From positions 1,218,398 through 1,282,397 of the forward strand of contig NZ_FNQT01000001.1 in the NCBI RefSeq assembly GCF_900107665.1: DNA of 64,000 nt, written 5' to 3'. The translations under genes were made by a program, and so were the position numbers. Positions 34,705-43,705 of the stretch are shown in pieces. Within the stretch, counting starts at the first letter, position 1; every line of letters starts with the position of its first letter. The notes beneath the pieces are model-generated. The model was not told the DNA's origin, did not search any database, and saw only the letters and a list, made by a program, of their open reading frames with translations. Origin of the DNA: Haloplanus vescus. Lineage in GTDB: Archaea > Halobacteriota > Halobacteria > Halobacteriales > Haloferacaceae.

Positions 34705-34899
34705 TTAGTTTCGCACGAGGTTCGTCGCGCGGGGACCCTTGGGGGAGTCCTCAATATCGAAATCGACGTCCTGGCCCTCTTCGAGGTCCGGACCGCCAAC
34801 GTCCTCCATGTGGAAGAACACGTCGTCGTCTGCGTCGTCAGTCTCGATAAATCCGTAGCCGCCTGTGTCGTTGAAGAAATCAACCTTACCGTTTGCCAT
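34705..34899 (-). CDS. cspA: Cold shock protein CspA
   Basis: A 64-residue OB-fold RNA/DNA-binding protein with RNP1 DTGGYGFIET and RNP2-type DVFFHMEDVG, beginning MANGKVDFFN. It destabilises RNA structure. The ATG at 34899 was chosen (family start is MANGKV); an ATG three codons upstream is unlikely. Its C-terminus SPKGPRATNLVRN is typical of haloarchaeal Csp. It lies 153 bases downstream of tgtA, on the same strand, with a strong hairpin between. Confidence 0.94.
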   Translation of the reverse strand: MANGKVDFFNDTGGYGFIETDDADDDVFFHMEDVGGPDLEEGQDVDFDIEDSPKGPRATNLVRN

Positions 34900-34977
34900 T
34901 GCAAACAATTGTACACCCGGTAGAGGGATAACGGTTCCGAGAGTCGTGGTACCACGGCGGTCGGGGATGGCTCATAC

Positions 34978-35049
34978 TGTTGGCTGTCACTGCTGCAAGA
35001 CAGTCGGCACTCCGGGGTGCCGACTGTCTGTATTGAGTTACAGCCGACA
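34978..35049. repeat. Nested hairpin just downstream of tgtA
   Basis: The inner stem is a perfect 12-bp inverted repeat, GACAGTCGGCAC at 34999-35010 with GTGCCGACTGTC at 35017-35028, loop TCCGGG. The outer stem pairs 34978-34987 (TGTTGGCTGT) with 35040-35049 (ACAGCCGACA), 10 bp with one G-U. The element begins 4 bases beyond the tgtA stop. It might end tgtA transcription, protect the message, or be a small structured RNA. No U-tract of the kind expected of an archaeal terminator follows directly. Confidence 0.6.
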
Positions 35050-35052
35050 GGA

Positions 35053-36543
35053 TCACTCGACGCGGTCCGGGCGCGCGCCCAGTGGTTCGACGGTCACCGA
35101 GGCGGGCAACATCCCGAGCGCCGACGCCGGCCAGTCGTCGTGGGAGACGGTCACGTCCGTCTCGGGGTTGGCGGCGACGAGTTCGGCGACGCCGCGCGCG
35201 GCCGCCTCGCAGGCCGCGTCGTCCGTTCGGTCGGGGAGTTCGGCGGTGAATGGATACGTCTCCGAGAGCGCCCGCGGCACGGGGCCAAAGGGTGGGAGGA
35301 GGCGCCACGCGGCGTCGAACCGGTCGCCGGAGGGCGCGTTCCCCTCGGTCAACAGGAGGCTGTCGGGGGTGTCGAGTCGGGCGAGTCGGTCGTGGTGGCG
35401 GACTACCTCGGGCCGGCGCGCGCTCTCGGCGGAGCAGTAGAAGAAGGACCCCTTCGAGGCCGGGTCGTGGCGTTCGATCTGTCGGGCGTGGTCGAGGAGC
35501 GCGCGGTAGCCGTCGAGCATCGACGGGTGGCCGCGGGCGCGCGTCTCGACGAGTTCGAGGAGGGAACCGTCGCGGATGGCCTGCTTGATGCGACGGAGTT
35601 CGCCGTAGGAGACGTGGAGGTTGTGTTCGGCGAGGAGGCGTTCGCGCTCTCCGTCGTCCGCGGCGCGAATCTCGGCCGGCGAGTGCGCGGAACAGACCGG
35701 GCACTCGCAGGGGAAGTACTCGATGTCTTCGAGGTGTTTCGTGCCGCGGACGGTGAGATAGCGGTCGTCGCGGGCGTAGATGGCGTAGGCGGCGGAGTCG
35801 AAGAGGTCACACCCCATGGCGACGGCGAGGGCGAACATCATGGGGTGACCGGCGCCGAAGAGGTGGACGGGCGCGTCGGCGCCGAGGCCGCGTTTCGACG
35901 CCGCGACCACGTCCACCACGTCGTCGTATCGGTAGTCGTTCATCAGGGGGACGACGGCGCCGACGGGGAACACGTCGAGGTCGGTGGCGTCGGCGTGGCG
36001 GGCGGCCGCCTCGCGCAGGTCGAGGTGTGTCGACCCCTGCACCGGGGCGTTGACCAGCATCTCGCCGGTGTCGACGGCGGCGGCGTCGGCGAGGGCCTGT
36101 TCCGTGGTTTCGAGGTCGGCTTCGGCCTGTTCGCGGGAGACATCGGGCGGCGTCGGCACGTCGACGGGCGTGGCCACGTCCGAGCCGATGTCGTGTTGGA
36201 ACTCCAGAATCTCGCGGGTCGTCACGTCGATGTCGCCGTACTCGGCGAGTTGGAACGACCCGGAGTCGGTGACGATGGCGCCCGAGAAGTCGAGCATATC
36301 GTGCAGTCCCTCGTCGAGGGCGCGTTCGCGCAGGTCGTCGGTGCTGCGGATGATGTAGGAGTTGGTGATGAGAATCTCGGCGCCGAACTCGGCTTCGAGG
36401 CGAGCAGGCGCCACCGTCTCGAGATTTGGGTTGATCACGGGGAGCAGCGCCGGCGTCTCGACGGTCCGACCGGCGCGCGGCACGGTCAATGCCCCGATTC
36501 GGCCGAGGGCGTCGCCGTGTCGCACTTCGAAGTGCTCGCGCAT
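35053..36543 (-). CDS. tgtA: Archaeosine tRNA-guanine(15) transglycosylase
   Basis: Exchanges guanine 15 of tRNA for preQ0, the committed step toward archaeosine. The 496-residue protein has [38 protein letters not shown] with the catalytic aspartate (about Asp 92), an [13 protein letters not shown] loop, [18 protein letters not shown] and a zinc site [11 protein letters not shown]. The C-terminal region matches archaeal TgtA lacking the full PUA found in some longer members. RaSEA and ArcS, which act next, are in this window. Confidence 0.95.
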   Translation of the reverse strand: MREHFEVRHGDALGRIGALTVPRAGRTVETPALLPVINPNLETVAPARLEAEFGAEILITNSYIIRSTDDLRERALDEGLHDMLDFSGAIVTDSGSFQLAEYGDIDVTTREILEFQHDIGSDVATPVDVPTPPDVSREQAEADLETTEQALADAAAVDTGEMLVNAPVQGSTHLDLREAAARHADATDLDVFPVGAVVPLMNDYRYDDVVDVVAASKRGLGADAPVHLFGAGHPMMFALAVAMGCDLFDSAAYAIYARDDRYLTVRGTKHLEDIEYFPCECPVCSAHSPAEIRAADDGERERLLAEHNLHVSYGELRRIKQAIRDGSLLELVETRARGHPSMLDGYRALLDHARQIERHDPASKGSFFYCSAESARRPEVVRHHDRLARLDTPDSLLLTEGNAPSGDRFDAAWRLLPPFGPVPRALSETYPFTAELPDRTDDAACEAAARGVAELVAANPETDVTVSHDDWPASALGMLPASVTVEPLGARPDRVE

Positions 36544-36586
36544 ACCACCGGCTTTCGCGGGCGCCGCGGTAAGGGTTCCGTTCCGC

Positions 36587-37381
36587 CTACAGCAAGGCGA
36601 GGAGGGCCTGTGACGCCTCGGTGCCGCTGGGCGCCATCCCCGATTCCGAGAGGCGAATGGCGACGTACGCGAGGGCGAAGAGCGTCGCGTTGTAGGCGCC
36701 GTGGACCAGCGACGGGACGACGAGGTTCTCGGACAGTTCGTAGACGGTCCCGAAGACGAGCGCCGGGAAGAAGAGGATGGTAATCGTCACGAGACGCCCG
36801 CCTGCGCCGCCGGTGAGCGCGAGGTAGTGGATGGCGGCGAAGAGGGCGCTCGCGAGGACGACGCCCGGCACCCGGTCGAACGTCTCGCGCAGGCGACCCT
36901 GAACGATGCCCCGGAAGAGCAGTTCCTCGCCGGGGCCGATGAGCAGAAACGAGGCGGGGACGAGCCAGAGCAGGACCGAGGGGTCGGAACTGGCGAACTG
37001 CGACACTTGGTTCTCGCCGGCGGGCGCACCGGTGATGCTGATGACGATAGCCCCGGAGATGGCGGCGACGAACGCCGCCACGTACCCGCCGACGGCGAAC
37101 AGGAGGTCACGGAGCGACGGGAGTCGGAGCCCGACGCTCCCGAGTGAACGGCCCCGGAAACGGAGATATAGGAGGGCGACACCGCCGAACGCGACCCCCT
37201 GAATCGAGACGAGGGAGACGACGAGGAGGACGAACGGTGAGGGGTCGACGCCGAGGAGGGCGAGAGCTACCGAGAGACCGAAGACGAGGACGAGGCCGGT
37301 AGCGAGGCCGATGCCAGCCACGAGGAGGGCGACCACGACGGCCCGGACGCGGGCGACCGTGCGGTCGGAGATATCGGGCAT
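36587..37381 (-). CDS. CPBP-family intramembrane metalloprotease (CAAX-protease-like)
   Basis: Membrane protease of the Rce1/Abi group. The 264-residue protein has about seven or eight hydrophobic segments. The first motif is [16 protein letters not shown] (EExxxR), the second [14 protein letters not shown] (FxxxH), the third [13 protein letters not shown] (HxxxN). These hold the metal ligands and catalytic glutamates. Start at [16 protein letters not shown]. Often linked to stress, immunity against bacteriocins or protein processing; its substrate here is not known. Confidence 0.9.
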   Translation of the reverse strand: MPDISDRTVARVRAVVVALLVAGIGLATGLVLVFGLSVALALLGVDPSPFVLLVVSLVSIQGVAFGGVALLYLRFRGRSLGSVGLRLPSLRDLLFAVGGYVAAFVAAISGAIVISITGAPAGENQVSQFASSDPSVLLWLVPASFLLIGPGEELLFRGIVQGRLRETFDRVPGVVLASALFAAIHYLALTGGAGGRLVTITILFFPALVFGTVYELSENLVVPSLVHGAYNATLFALAYVAIRLSESGMAPSGTEASQALLALL

Positions 37382-37426
37382 ACCCCCTCCTGAGTGCGGG
37401 AGCGTCGAAAAGCTTCTCACCGACCG

Positions 37427-39256
37427 TCACTCGTCGTCGGTGGGCGATTCGACGCGGTCCCGGAACGCCCGCGCAGGGCGTCGGTCCCGCGAGGGCGACC
37501 CGAACAGTCGCTCCCAGACCGAGCGCCGGGAGGGACGTTCGGCCAACAGCACCGAGCAGTCCACGTCGTTGATGACGTCCAAGTGGAGCGAGTTCTGGAC
37601 CAAGCGCGAGAGCAGACCCTGTTCGGTCGCCCCGAGCATGAGCATCGTGCTGTCGGTGGCTGCGCGGGCGATTGCCGGTTCCACGTCGCCCGAGTCGACG
37701 GTGACAGTCACGTCCGTCAGGTCGTGCGTGTCTGCCCAGTTCCGGAGGAAGGCCTCGCCCGCCCGGTGATCGGCCTCGTCGGCGACGACGTGGAGTAACT
37801 CGACCTCCGCGCTCGCGACCTGCTGGAGGGCGCGAGCGACCGCGGCGTTCAGGTCGGAGTCGGGGCCGCCCGCGGTCGGCAGCAGAATCTTCGACGTGTC
37901 GAGTCCGCGGTCGTTGACGACGAGGAAGTCACAGGGGAGTCGGTTGGTCAACTCGTCGAGGGGGCGCTCCGCGCGGGCCGAACTCCACAGGCCCTCGCGG
38001 TCCCAGTCCATCACGACCAGATTGGGATTGGTCCGGCGGGCGAGCGAGAACACTTCCTCGAAGGACCGCGGCGTGACGACCGTCGACGTCTCGAAGGACA
38101 CGTCGTAGGTGGTGCCGATCTGTCGGGTGTCCTCGAGGAGGCGTTCGGACTCGTTTCGGATTCGGTCCCGCTGGGCCGCGTCGGCGTCCGGCGCCCACCG
38201 GCGCGGCGCCTGCACGACGTGGACGACGTGGACTGTCCCTTTCTCATGGCTACTGGCCAGTTGGCAGGCCAGCTTGACCACGCCGGTCTCGGTCCGGGGG
38301 TTGGCGATGGGGATCAGGATGCGGTAGGCCTCGGGGTCGCGGACGATGTCCTCGACGGTGTCGATGACGGGGACGTACGACCGCCCGGCGAGCGACCCCA
38401 GCAACCACTCCCGAATGGAGAGGCGGCGGACGTTCTGGAAGCGGTCTATCTCCAACCGGCGGTCGGAGGTTTGGTAGTAGTTGACGACCGTCACCAACAG
38501 GATGCCGCCGAGGGTGTTGCCGACCAGGACGGGCAACACGAATTCGAGCAGTGCGGGGCCGGGATTGACGCCCGACACCAGCGCCAGATAGACCACCTCG
38601 GTGAAGGAGACGACGACGTGGAACAGGTTCCCCATCGGGATGGCGAGGAAGGCGAGATAGACGACGGCCAGTCGGGAGACGGTGTCGCGGGCGGCGAAGT
38701 TGATCCAGACGACGCCGGCGACGATGAGGCCCGCGAAGGCAGCCTTGACGAACAGGTCAGTCGCGGGTGTGGCGATGCCCTTCTGTGCGAACTCGGCCGC
38801 GACCGTCGCGGTGGTGTCGTCGAACACGCCGCCGTACGCGAGAGCGACGGCGCCGAGGCCGCCACCGAGGAAATTGCCGGCGAGGACGACCAGCCAGTGC
38901 CGGACGAGCGTGGGAATCGACACCAGTCGCTCCAGCGTCAGCGCCACCGGTGGGAGCGTGTTCTCCGTATACAGCTGGTAGCCGCCGATGATGATGTAGA
39001 TGAATCCAAGGGGGTAGAGCAGGACGCCGACGAACTTGGAGTCGGTCGTCGCCGTGACGGAGGCGTACAGCAGGAAGGTGACGGTGATTGCAAAACCCGC
39101 GGCCAGCGCGCTGAAGAACAGCTCGCGCGTCCCCGAGGTGATTTCATGGTCGGCATCGGCGACCACGCGCTGATACACCTCGTCGGTGGATAGCTTGTCG
39201 GCAAGCACGTCGTCGTCGTGACTCCCGTCCGGAGCCGCGGAGTTCGAATCGGCCAT
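37427..39256 (-). CDS. Formate/nitrite-type channel fused to two Usp domains
   Basis: A 609-residue chimera. Residues about 30-290 are an FNT channel with six membrane segments (SALAAGFAITVTFLLYASVT, LYTENTLPPVALTL, RHWLVVLAGNFLGGGLGAVA, RDTVSRLAVVYLAFLAIPMGN with the filter region, PVLVGNTLGGILLVTVVNYY). A universal-stress-protein domain follows (about 320-445: RILIPIANPRTETGVVKLA, CDFLVVND), then a second (about 450-590: KILLPTAGGPDSDLNAAVAR, TMLMLGATEQGLLSRLV, CSVLLAERPSRR). The Usp domains, often ATP-binding, may gate or sense transport. Which anion passes is not known. MADSNSAAPDG was taken as start. Confidence 0.9.
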   Translation of the reverse strand: MADSNSAAPDGSHDDDVLADKLSTDEVYQRVVADADHEITSGTRELFFSALAAGFAITVTFLLYASVTATTDSKFVGVLLYPLGFIYIIIGGYQLYTENTLPPVALTLERLVSIPTLVRHWLVVLAGNFLGGGLGAVALAYGGVFDDTTATVAAEFAQKGIATPATDLFVKAAFAGLIVAGVVWINFAARDTVSRLAVVYLAFLAIPMGNLFHVVVSFTEVVYLALVSGVNPGPALLEFVLPVLVGNTLGGILLVTVVNYYQTSDRRLEIDRFQNVRRLSIREWLLGSLAGRSYVPVIDTVEDIVRDPEAYRILIPIANPRTETGVVKLACQLASSHEKGTVHVVHVVQAPRRWAPDADAAQRDRIRNESERLLEDTRQIGTTYDVSFETSTVVTPRSFEEVFSLARRTNPNLVVMDWDREGLWSSARAERPLDELTNRLPCDFLVVNDRGLDTSKILLPTAGGPDSDLNAAVARALQQVASAEVELLHVVADEADHRAGEAFLRNWADTHDLTDVTVTVDSGDVEPAIARAATDSTMLMLGATEQGLLSRLVQNSLHLDVINDVDCSVLLAERPSRRSVWERLFGSPSRDRRPARAFRDRVESPTDDE

Positions 39257-39364
39257 CGCCGTAGGTAGGGCCTTCAAAGGGAGCGACAAGTAGCTTTGTG
39301 GTCGGGCGGCCCCGACGTGCGGCGAGTACTAACCCTTACGGCACCGCCCGTCCAAAGTCCGCCG

Positions 39365-41155
39365 ATGAGTTCGGTTCCCGAACGCAGTGAGATAGACGCC
39401 GAGGACAAGTGGGCGCTGGAGAGCATCTTCGAGAGCGACGAGGACTGGGAGGACGCCTTCGAAGACGTCCGCGAGCGAGTCGACGACCTCGCCGCGTACG
39501 AGGGCCGAGTGACGGAGAGCCCCGAGGTGCTCCTCGAACTGCTGAACCTTCACGAGGACCTGTTGCGCGACGTGTCCGTCGTCTCGACGTACGCCAGCCT
39601 GCGGAGCAGCGAGGACACTCGCAACCAGGAGTATCAGGCCATGTCGGCGCGGGCGGAGTCGCTCGCGGCCGACGCGCGCAGCGCGGCGAGTTACATCGAA
39701 CCCGAACTACAGGAACTCGACGAGGCGGAGCTCAAGGCGTTCGTCGAGGAGGAACCCGCTCTCGCCGAGTACGAACACTACTTCGACGACGTGCTCCGGC
39801 AGAAACCGCACACGCGCTCGAAGGAAATCGAGGAGCTGCTGGCCGACCTCTCGGAGGTGACCGACGCCGCGAGCGACGTGTACAGCATGCTCTCGAACGC
39901 GGACATGGAGTTCCCGACGGTGGAGGACCCCGACGGCGACGATATCGAAATCTCGCTGGGCAACTTCACGAAACTCCAGAAACACCCGAACCGCGAGTTC
40001 CGACAGGAGGTCCACGAGGCCTTCTACGATCGGTGGGCAGACGTGCGAAACAGCGTGGGCACGTCGCTCAAAAAGAGCGTCACGTCGGACGTGAAACTCG
40101 CCCGAGCGCGCAACTACGAGACGGCGCGGGAGGCGGCGCTCGACGGCCCGAACGTCCCGAGCTCGGTGTACGACAACCTCCTCGAAACGGTGCGGGACAA
40201 CCTCGACTATCTCCACCGACACGCGGAACTGAAAGCGGACGCACTCGGCGTCGACGACCTGCAGATGTGGGACCTCTACGCGTCGATGGCCGAGGGCGAA
40301 CCGCCCGAAATCCCCTACGAGCAGGCGGTGGAGTACGTCACCGAGGCGGTCGCACCGCTCGGCGACGCCTATCAGGAGCGCATGGCCGAGGGCCTCGACT
40401 CGCGGTGGGTCGACGTCTACGAGAACCGAGGCAAGCGGTCGGGGGCGTTCTCGGCGGGGACCTACGACACCCAACCGTTCATCCTGCTGAACTACCAAGA
40501 CGACGTGGCCTCGATGTTCACGCTGGCGCACGAACTCGGGCACTCGATGCACTCGGAGCTGACCAACGAGGCCCAGCCGTGGCAGTACAGCAGTTACGAC
40601 ATCTTCGTCGCGGAGGTGGCGAGCACGGTCAACGAGACGCTGTTGACCCACCATCTGCTGGAGACGGTCGAGGACGAACGCCTCCGCCGGCACGTCCTCG
40701 ACGAGTATCTGGAGCGGTTCCGGTCGACGCTCTTTCGCCAGACCATGTTCGCCGACTTCGAGCTGCAGATTCACGAAATCGTCGAGGACGGCGGTGCGCT
40801 CACGCCCGACCGCTTCGACGACATCTACGGCGAACTGAAGGAGACGTACTACGAGCCAGCGGTGGTCGACGACCGAATCCCCCGCGAGTGGATGCGGATT
40901 CCCCACTTCTACATGGGCTACTACGTCTACCAGTACAGCACGGGCATCAGCGCGGCGACGGCCATCGTCGACCGCATTCTCGACGAGGGCGACGCGGCCG
41001 CGGCGGACTACCGCGATGCGCTGGAGATGGGCGGCAGCGCCTACCCAGTCGACGTGTTGCAGACGGCGGGCGTCGACATGACGACGGCCGGACCCATCGA
41101 GGACGCCCTCGCCGTCTACGGGACGTATCTCGACGAGATGGAAACGCTGCTCTGA
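39365..41155 (+). CDS. pepF: Oligoendopeptidase F (M3 family)
   Basis: A zinc oligopeptidase that trims short peptides, probably downstream of the proteasome. The 596-residue protein has the catalytic motif TLAHELGHSMHSELTN with HExxH (about residues 383-387) and the third zinc ligand region FVAEVASTVNETLL 28 residues on, plus the substrate-specific YEPAVVDDRIPREWMRIPHF block split around residue 500 and YYVYQYSTGISAA. ATG at 39365 gives MSSVPERSEIDAED. It stands immediately upstream of the PAN gene. Confidence 0.95.
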   Translation: MSSVPERSEIDAEDKWALESIFESDEDWEDAFEDVRERVDDLAAYEGRVTESPEVLLELLNLHEDLLRDVSVVSTYASLRSSEDTRNQEYQAMSARAESLAADARSAASYIEPELQELDEAELKAFVEEEPALAEYEHYFDDVLRQKPHTRSKEIEELLADLSEVTDAASDVYSMLSNADMEFPTVEDPDGDDIEISLGNFTKLQKHPNREFRQEVHEAFYDRWADVRNSVGTSLKKSVTSDVKLARARNYETAREAALDGPNVPSSVYDNLLETVRDNLDYLHRHAELKADALGVDDLQMWDLYASMAEGEPPEIPYEQAVEYVTEAVAPLGDAYQERMAEGLDSRWVDVYENRGKRSGAFSAGTYDTQPFILLNYQDDVASMFTLAHELGHSMHSELTNEAQPWQYSSYDIFVAEVASTVNETLLTHHLLETVEDERLRRHVLDEYLERFRSTLFRQTMFADFELQIHEIVEDGGALTPDRFDDIYGELKETYYEPAVVDDRIPREWMRIPHFYMGYYVYQYSTGISAATAIVDRILDEGDAAAADYRDALEMGGSAYPVDVLQTAGVDMTTAGPIEDALAVYGTYLDEMETLL

Positions 41156-41252
41156 GCGGACGCTCGCGGCGAATCTCGCCGGTGATTGGCCGGGTGCGAA
41201 CGGCACACGACCCAAAGGCACATTTACGCCCGCCCCCTAGCGAAGCCAACCA

Positions 41253-42482
41253 ATGTCACGGAGTCCGTCGCTGCCGGACCGTCCGCGGTTGGATCTCGAT
41301 CCGGAGATGTCCGACGCGGAACGTCTCGACGCCATCCGACAGCACTACGAGCGGATGGTTCGGGTCAACGAAGAACTCGCGGAGCGTCTCGACGAGACCG
41401 ACGACCGCCGCGAAGAACTCATGGAGGAAGTCGACCACCTCAAGCGGCGCAACGAGGTGCTGAAGACCTCGTCGCTGTACATCGCCACCGTCGAAGAGGT
41501 CACCGACGACGGGACGATAATCAAACAGCACGGCAACAACCAGGAGGTCCTGACGGAGCCCTCGCCGCGCATCCGAAAGGAGCTGTCGGCGGGCGACCGC
41601 GTCGCCGTCAACGACTCCTTCGGCGTCCAGACCATCCTCGACGACGAGACTGACTCGCGGGCACAAGCCATGGAAGTCGAGGAGTCGCCGACCGTCACCT
41701 ACGACGACATCGGCGGCATCGACGAGCAGATACGCGAGGTCCGCGAGGCCGTCGAGGACCCCCTCCTGACGCCGGAACTGTTCGAGGAAGTCGGCGTCGA
41801 CCCGCCGTCCGGCGTCCTCCTTCACGGGCCGCCGGGAACGGGGAAGACGATGCTCGCGAAGGCCGTCGCCAACGAAACCGACGCCACCTTCATCAAGATG
41901 GCCGGCTCCGAGCTCGTCCGCAAGTTCATCGGCGAGGGGTCGCGGCTGGTCCGTGACCTCTTCGAACTCGCCGAGGAGCGCCAGCCGGCGGTCATCTTCA
42001 TCGACGAAATCGACGCTGTCGCCGCCAAGCGGACGGACTCGAAGACGTCCGGCGACGCCGAAGTCCAGCGGACGATGATGCAACTCCTCTCGGAGATGGA
42101 CGGCTTCGACGACCGAGGCGAAATCCGCATCATGGCGGCTACGAACCGCTTCGACATGCTCGACGAGGCCATCCTGCGCCCCGGCCGGTTCGACCGCCTC
42201 ATCGAGGTGCCCGAACCCAACGCCGAGGGCCGCGCCCAGATTCTCCGCATCCACACCCGTGATATGAACATCGCCGGCGACGTGGACTTCGAAGAAGTGG
42301 CCGAGGACCTCGACGGATACAGCGGTGCGGACATCGCCTCCCTCGCCACGGAGGCGGGGATGTTCGCCATCCGCGACGACCGCACCGAGGTGCAGATGCA
42401 GGACTTCCGCGACGCCAAGGCGAAAATCGAGGACAACTCCGACTCCGGCCCCGTGATGGCGTTCACGGACTACCAGTACTGA
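41253..42482 (+). CDS. pan: Proteasome-activating nucleotidase (PAN, second type)
   Basis: Hexameric AAA ATPase that unfolds substrates and feeds the 20S proteasome. The 409-residue protein has an N-terminal coiled coil (LDAIRQHYERMVRVNEELAE onward), an OB domain (RIRKELSAGDRVAVND), Walker A HGPPGTGKTMLAKAVANE, Walker B PAVIFIDEIDAVAAKR, second-region MAATNRFDMLDEAILRPGRFD and a C-terminal helix. It ends MAFTDYQY. The HbYX tail that docks on the proteasome (penultimate Tyr) is not in its standard form: the last three residues are Y-Q-Y. An AT-containing stretch before the ATG may be the promoter. Confidence 0.94.
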   Translation: MSRSPSLPDRPRLDLDPEMSDAERLDAIRQHYERMVRVNEELAERLDETDDRREELMEEVDHLKRRNEVLKTSSLYIATVEEVTDDGTIIKQHGNNQEVLTEPSPRIRKELSAGDRVAVNDSFGVQTILDDETDSRAQAMEVEESPTVTYDDIGGIDEQIREVREAVEDPLLTPELFEEVGVDPPSGVLLHGPPGTGKTMLAKAVANETDATFIKMAGSELVRKFIGEGSRLVRDLFELAEERQPAVIFIDEIDAVAAKRTDSKTSGDAEVQRTMMQLLSEMDGFDDRGEIRIMAATNRFDMLDEAILRPGRFDRLIEVPEPNAEGRAQILRIHTRDMNIAGDVDFEEVAEDLDGYSGADIASLATEAGMFAIRDDRTEVQMQDFRDAKAKIEDNSDSGPVMAFTDYQY

Positions 42483-42569
42483 GCGCGACGCTCGGCGGAC
42501 GGACTCGGCGGGACTCTCGGGACGGGCGACGACTTTTTACCTGCGGTCCGCGTACGGCTATCGACTCGG

Positions 42570-42953
42570 ATGAATGGAAACACGCCGTACGGAGGCGCAC
42601 CCGGAGTTGCCGAAGCGGGACAGCCATCGACGGATATCGAACTTACGCAGGATCAGCGCCGGGCGCTCCGCCAGGCGGTCGCGGGTATCGTCTCTCGCAC
42701 GCGCTCGTATCTGCCCGACAGCTACACCGTCGGGTCGGAGCTATCCTACGGTTCGAACGGGCCGACGGCGACCGTCGCCGTTCGCCCGCCGGCGGGCCAC
42801 CCCGTCAGCGCAGGGTTCACGCCCGACCTCGACGACCTCGAGGCGGGAATCGCCAACGCAGAACGCGACGAGGTGGCACGCGGACTGGCCGCGAGCGCGG
42901 CCCTCCAAGTAATGGATGCCGTGGGCGACGGCGTCAAGCCGACGGCCCGGTAG
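42570..42953 (+). CDS. Haloarchaeal conserved protein, DUF5811-like
   Basis: A 127-residue soluble protein starting MNGNTPYGGAPGVAEAGQPS. Its core, QDQRRALRQAVAGIVSRTRSYLP and SYTVGSELSYGSNGPTATVAV, followed by ERDEVARGLAASAALQVMDAVG, forms a helix-sheet-helix arrangement. I associate this family with the name DUF5811, from memory only. It follows PAN at 88 bases and overlaps the end of a convergent small membrane-protein gene by 20 bases. No functional motif visible. Confidence 0.68.
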   Translation: MNGNTPYGGAPGVAEAGQPSTDIELTQDQRRALRQAVAGIVSRTRSYLPDSYTVGSELSYGSNGPTATVAVRPPAGHPVSAGFTPDLDDLEAGIANAERDEVARGLAASAALQVMDAVGDGVKPTAR

Positions 42954-43158
42954 TCGGCGCGCCGAGAGAGATAGCGTAGCCGAACGGAATCGCGGAAACG
43001 AGGCTGCCGGCACCCATCGCGACCGTTTCTGAGACCGGCGTGAGCATCGTCAGCAACACCCCGCAGAGCAACGGTATCGGCATGAGTGCCAACAGCAGGT
43101 CGTACCGAGAGACGGTCGGCAGGGCGATACGGTCACTCGGGGTAGTTCGAACACTCAT
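42934..43158 (-). CDS. Small membrane protein, 74 aa
   Basis: Two hydrophobic segments (LLALMPIPLLCGVLLTMLTP and AMGAGSLVSAIPFGYAISLG) follow a basic N-terminus, suggesting a cytoplasmic N-terminus. The start ATG gives MSVRTTPSDRIALP. Its end overlaps the end of the convergent upstream gene by 20 bases, which slightly lowers confidence. No enzymatic motif. The gap after it (43159-43317) is intergenic and holds a TATA-like TTTATA at 43285-43290. Confidence 0.55.
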   Translation of the reverse strand: MSVRTTPSDRIALPTVSRYDLLLALMPIPLLCGVLLTMLTPVSETVAMGAGSLVSAIPFGYAISLGAPTTGPSA

Positions 43159-43317
43159 CGTCGGTCACCTCGTTTCTTACTTGCTCTGGTTCCGACTAAA
43201 AAGTTACTCCGCGTGTACCAGAGACATCCTCGAAAGTTGTGTGAATAATATGAGTGAGATTCCGCGGCGAGCGATTAGTCCCGATTTATAACCGAGCGGG
43301 CGGCGTGGCTCGGGTCG

Positions 43318-43704
43318 ATGACCGGTCCGAACGACCAGCGACTCCACCAGTTCGTACACGAGCGAGCGGGCGACGGGTATCGGGCGCTAGTGCGCTACGA
43401 CGCCGACGAGTGGGAGGTGTTGTACGTCCGCGAGGACCTCTCGAGCGAAACCATCGAGGCGGCGATTCCACAGATCGCCGAGCAGTTACGCGAGCGACAT
43501 GCGCTCGTCCGAGAGGAGGAAAGTCCGATGCTCGGCGGCGTGAACGCGACGCTCGAAGTCCACGACGACGGCGTCCTCCTCCACCTTCCGGAGGGGTCGG
43601 CGAGTGGCGTCGTCGTCTCGCTGGACCAACGGGTCGCGCGTCACCTCGTCGAGTTCATCGTGCAATGTACGTCAGTCCTCAACGACGGGGAGACGGCCGA
43701 ATGA
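43318..43704 (+). CDS. Uncharacterised haloarchaeal protein, 128 aa
   Basis: Begins MTGPNDQRLHQFVHERAGDG. The stretch YRALVRYDADEWEVLYVRED and NATLEVHDDGVLLHLPEGSA form an alternating strand pattern, and a helix follows (QRVARHLVEFIVQC). The ATG lies 28 bases after a TTTATA, which supports a leaderless message and the chosen start. Small proteins with this YVRED/HLPEG pattern are widespread in haloarchaea, in my recollection, but unassigned. It converges with infB (1-base gap). Confidence 0.7.
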   Translation: MTGPNDQRLHQFVHERAGDGYRALVRYDADEWEVLYVREDLSSETIEAAIPQIAEQLRERHALVREEESPMLGGVNATLEVHDDGVLLHLPEGSASGVVVSLDQRVARHLVEFIVQCTSVLNDGETAE

Positions 43705-43705
43705 C

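Noticed and set aside
34978-35049. End of an insertion sequence
   Set aside because: Inverted repeats face each other within 72 bases and no transposase remnant or target duplication is visible; kept as a hairpin instead.
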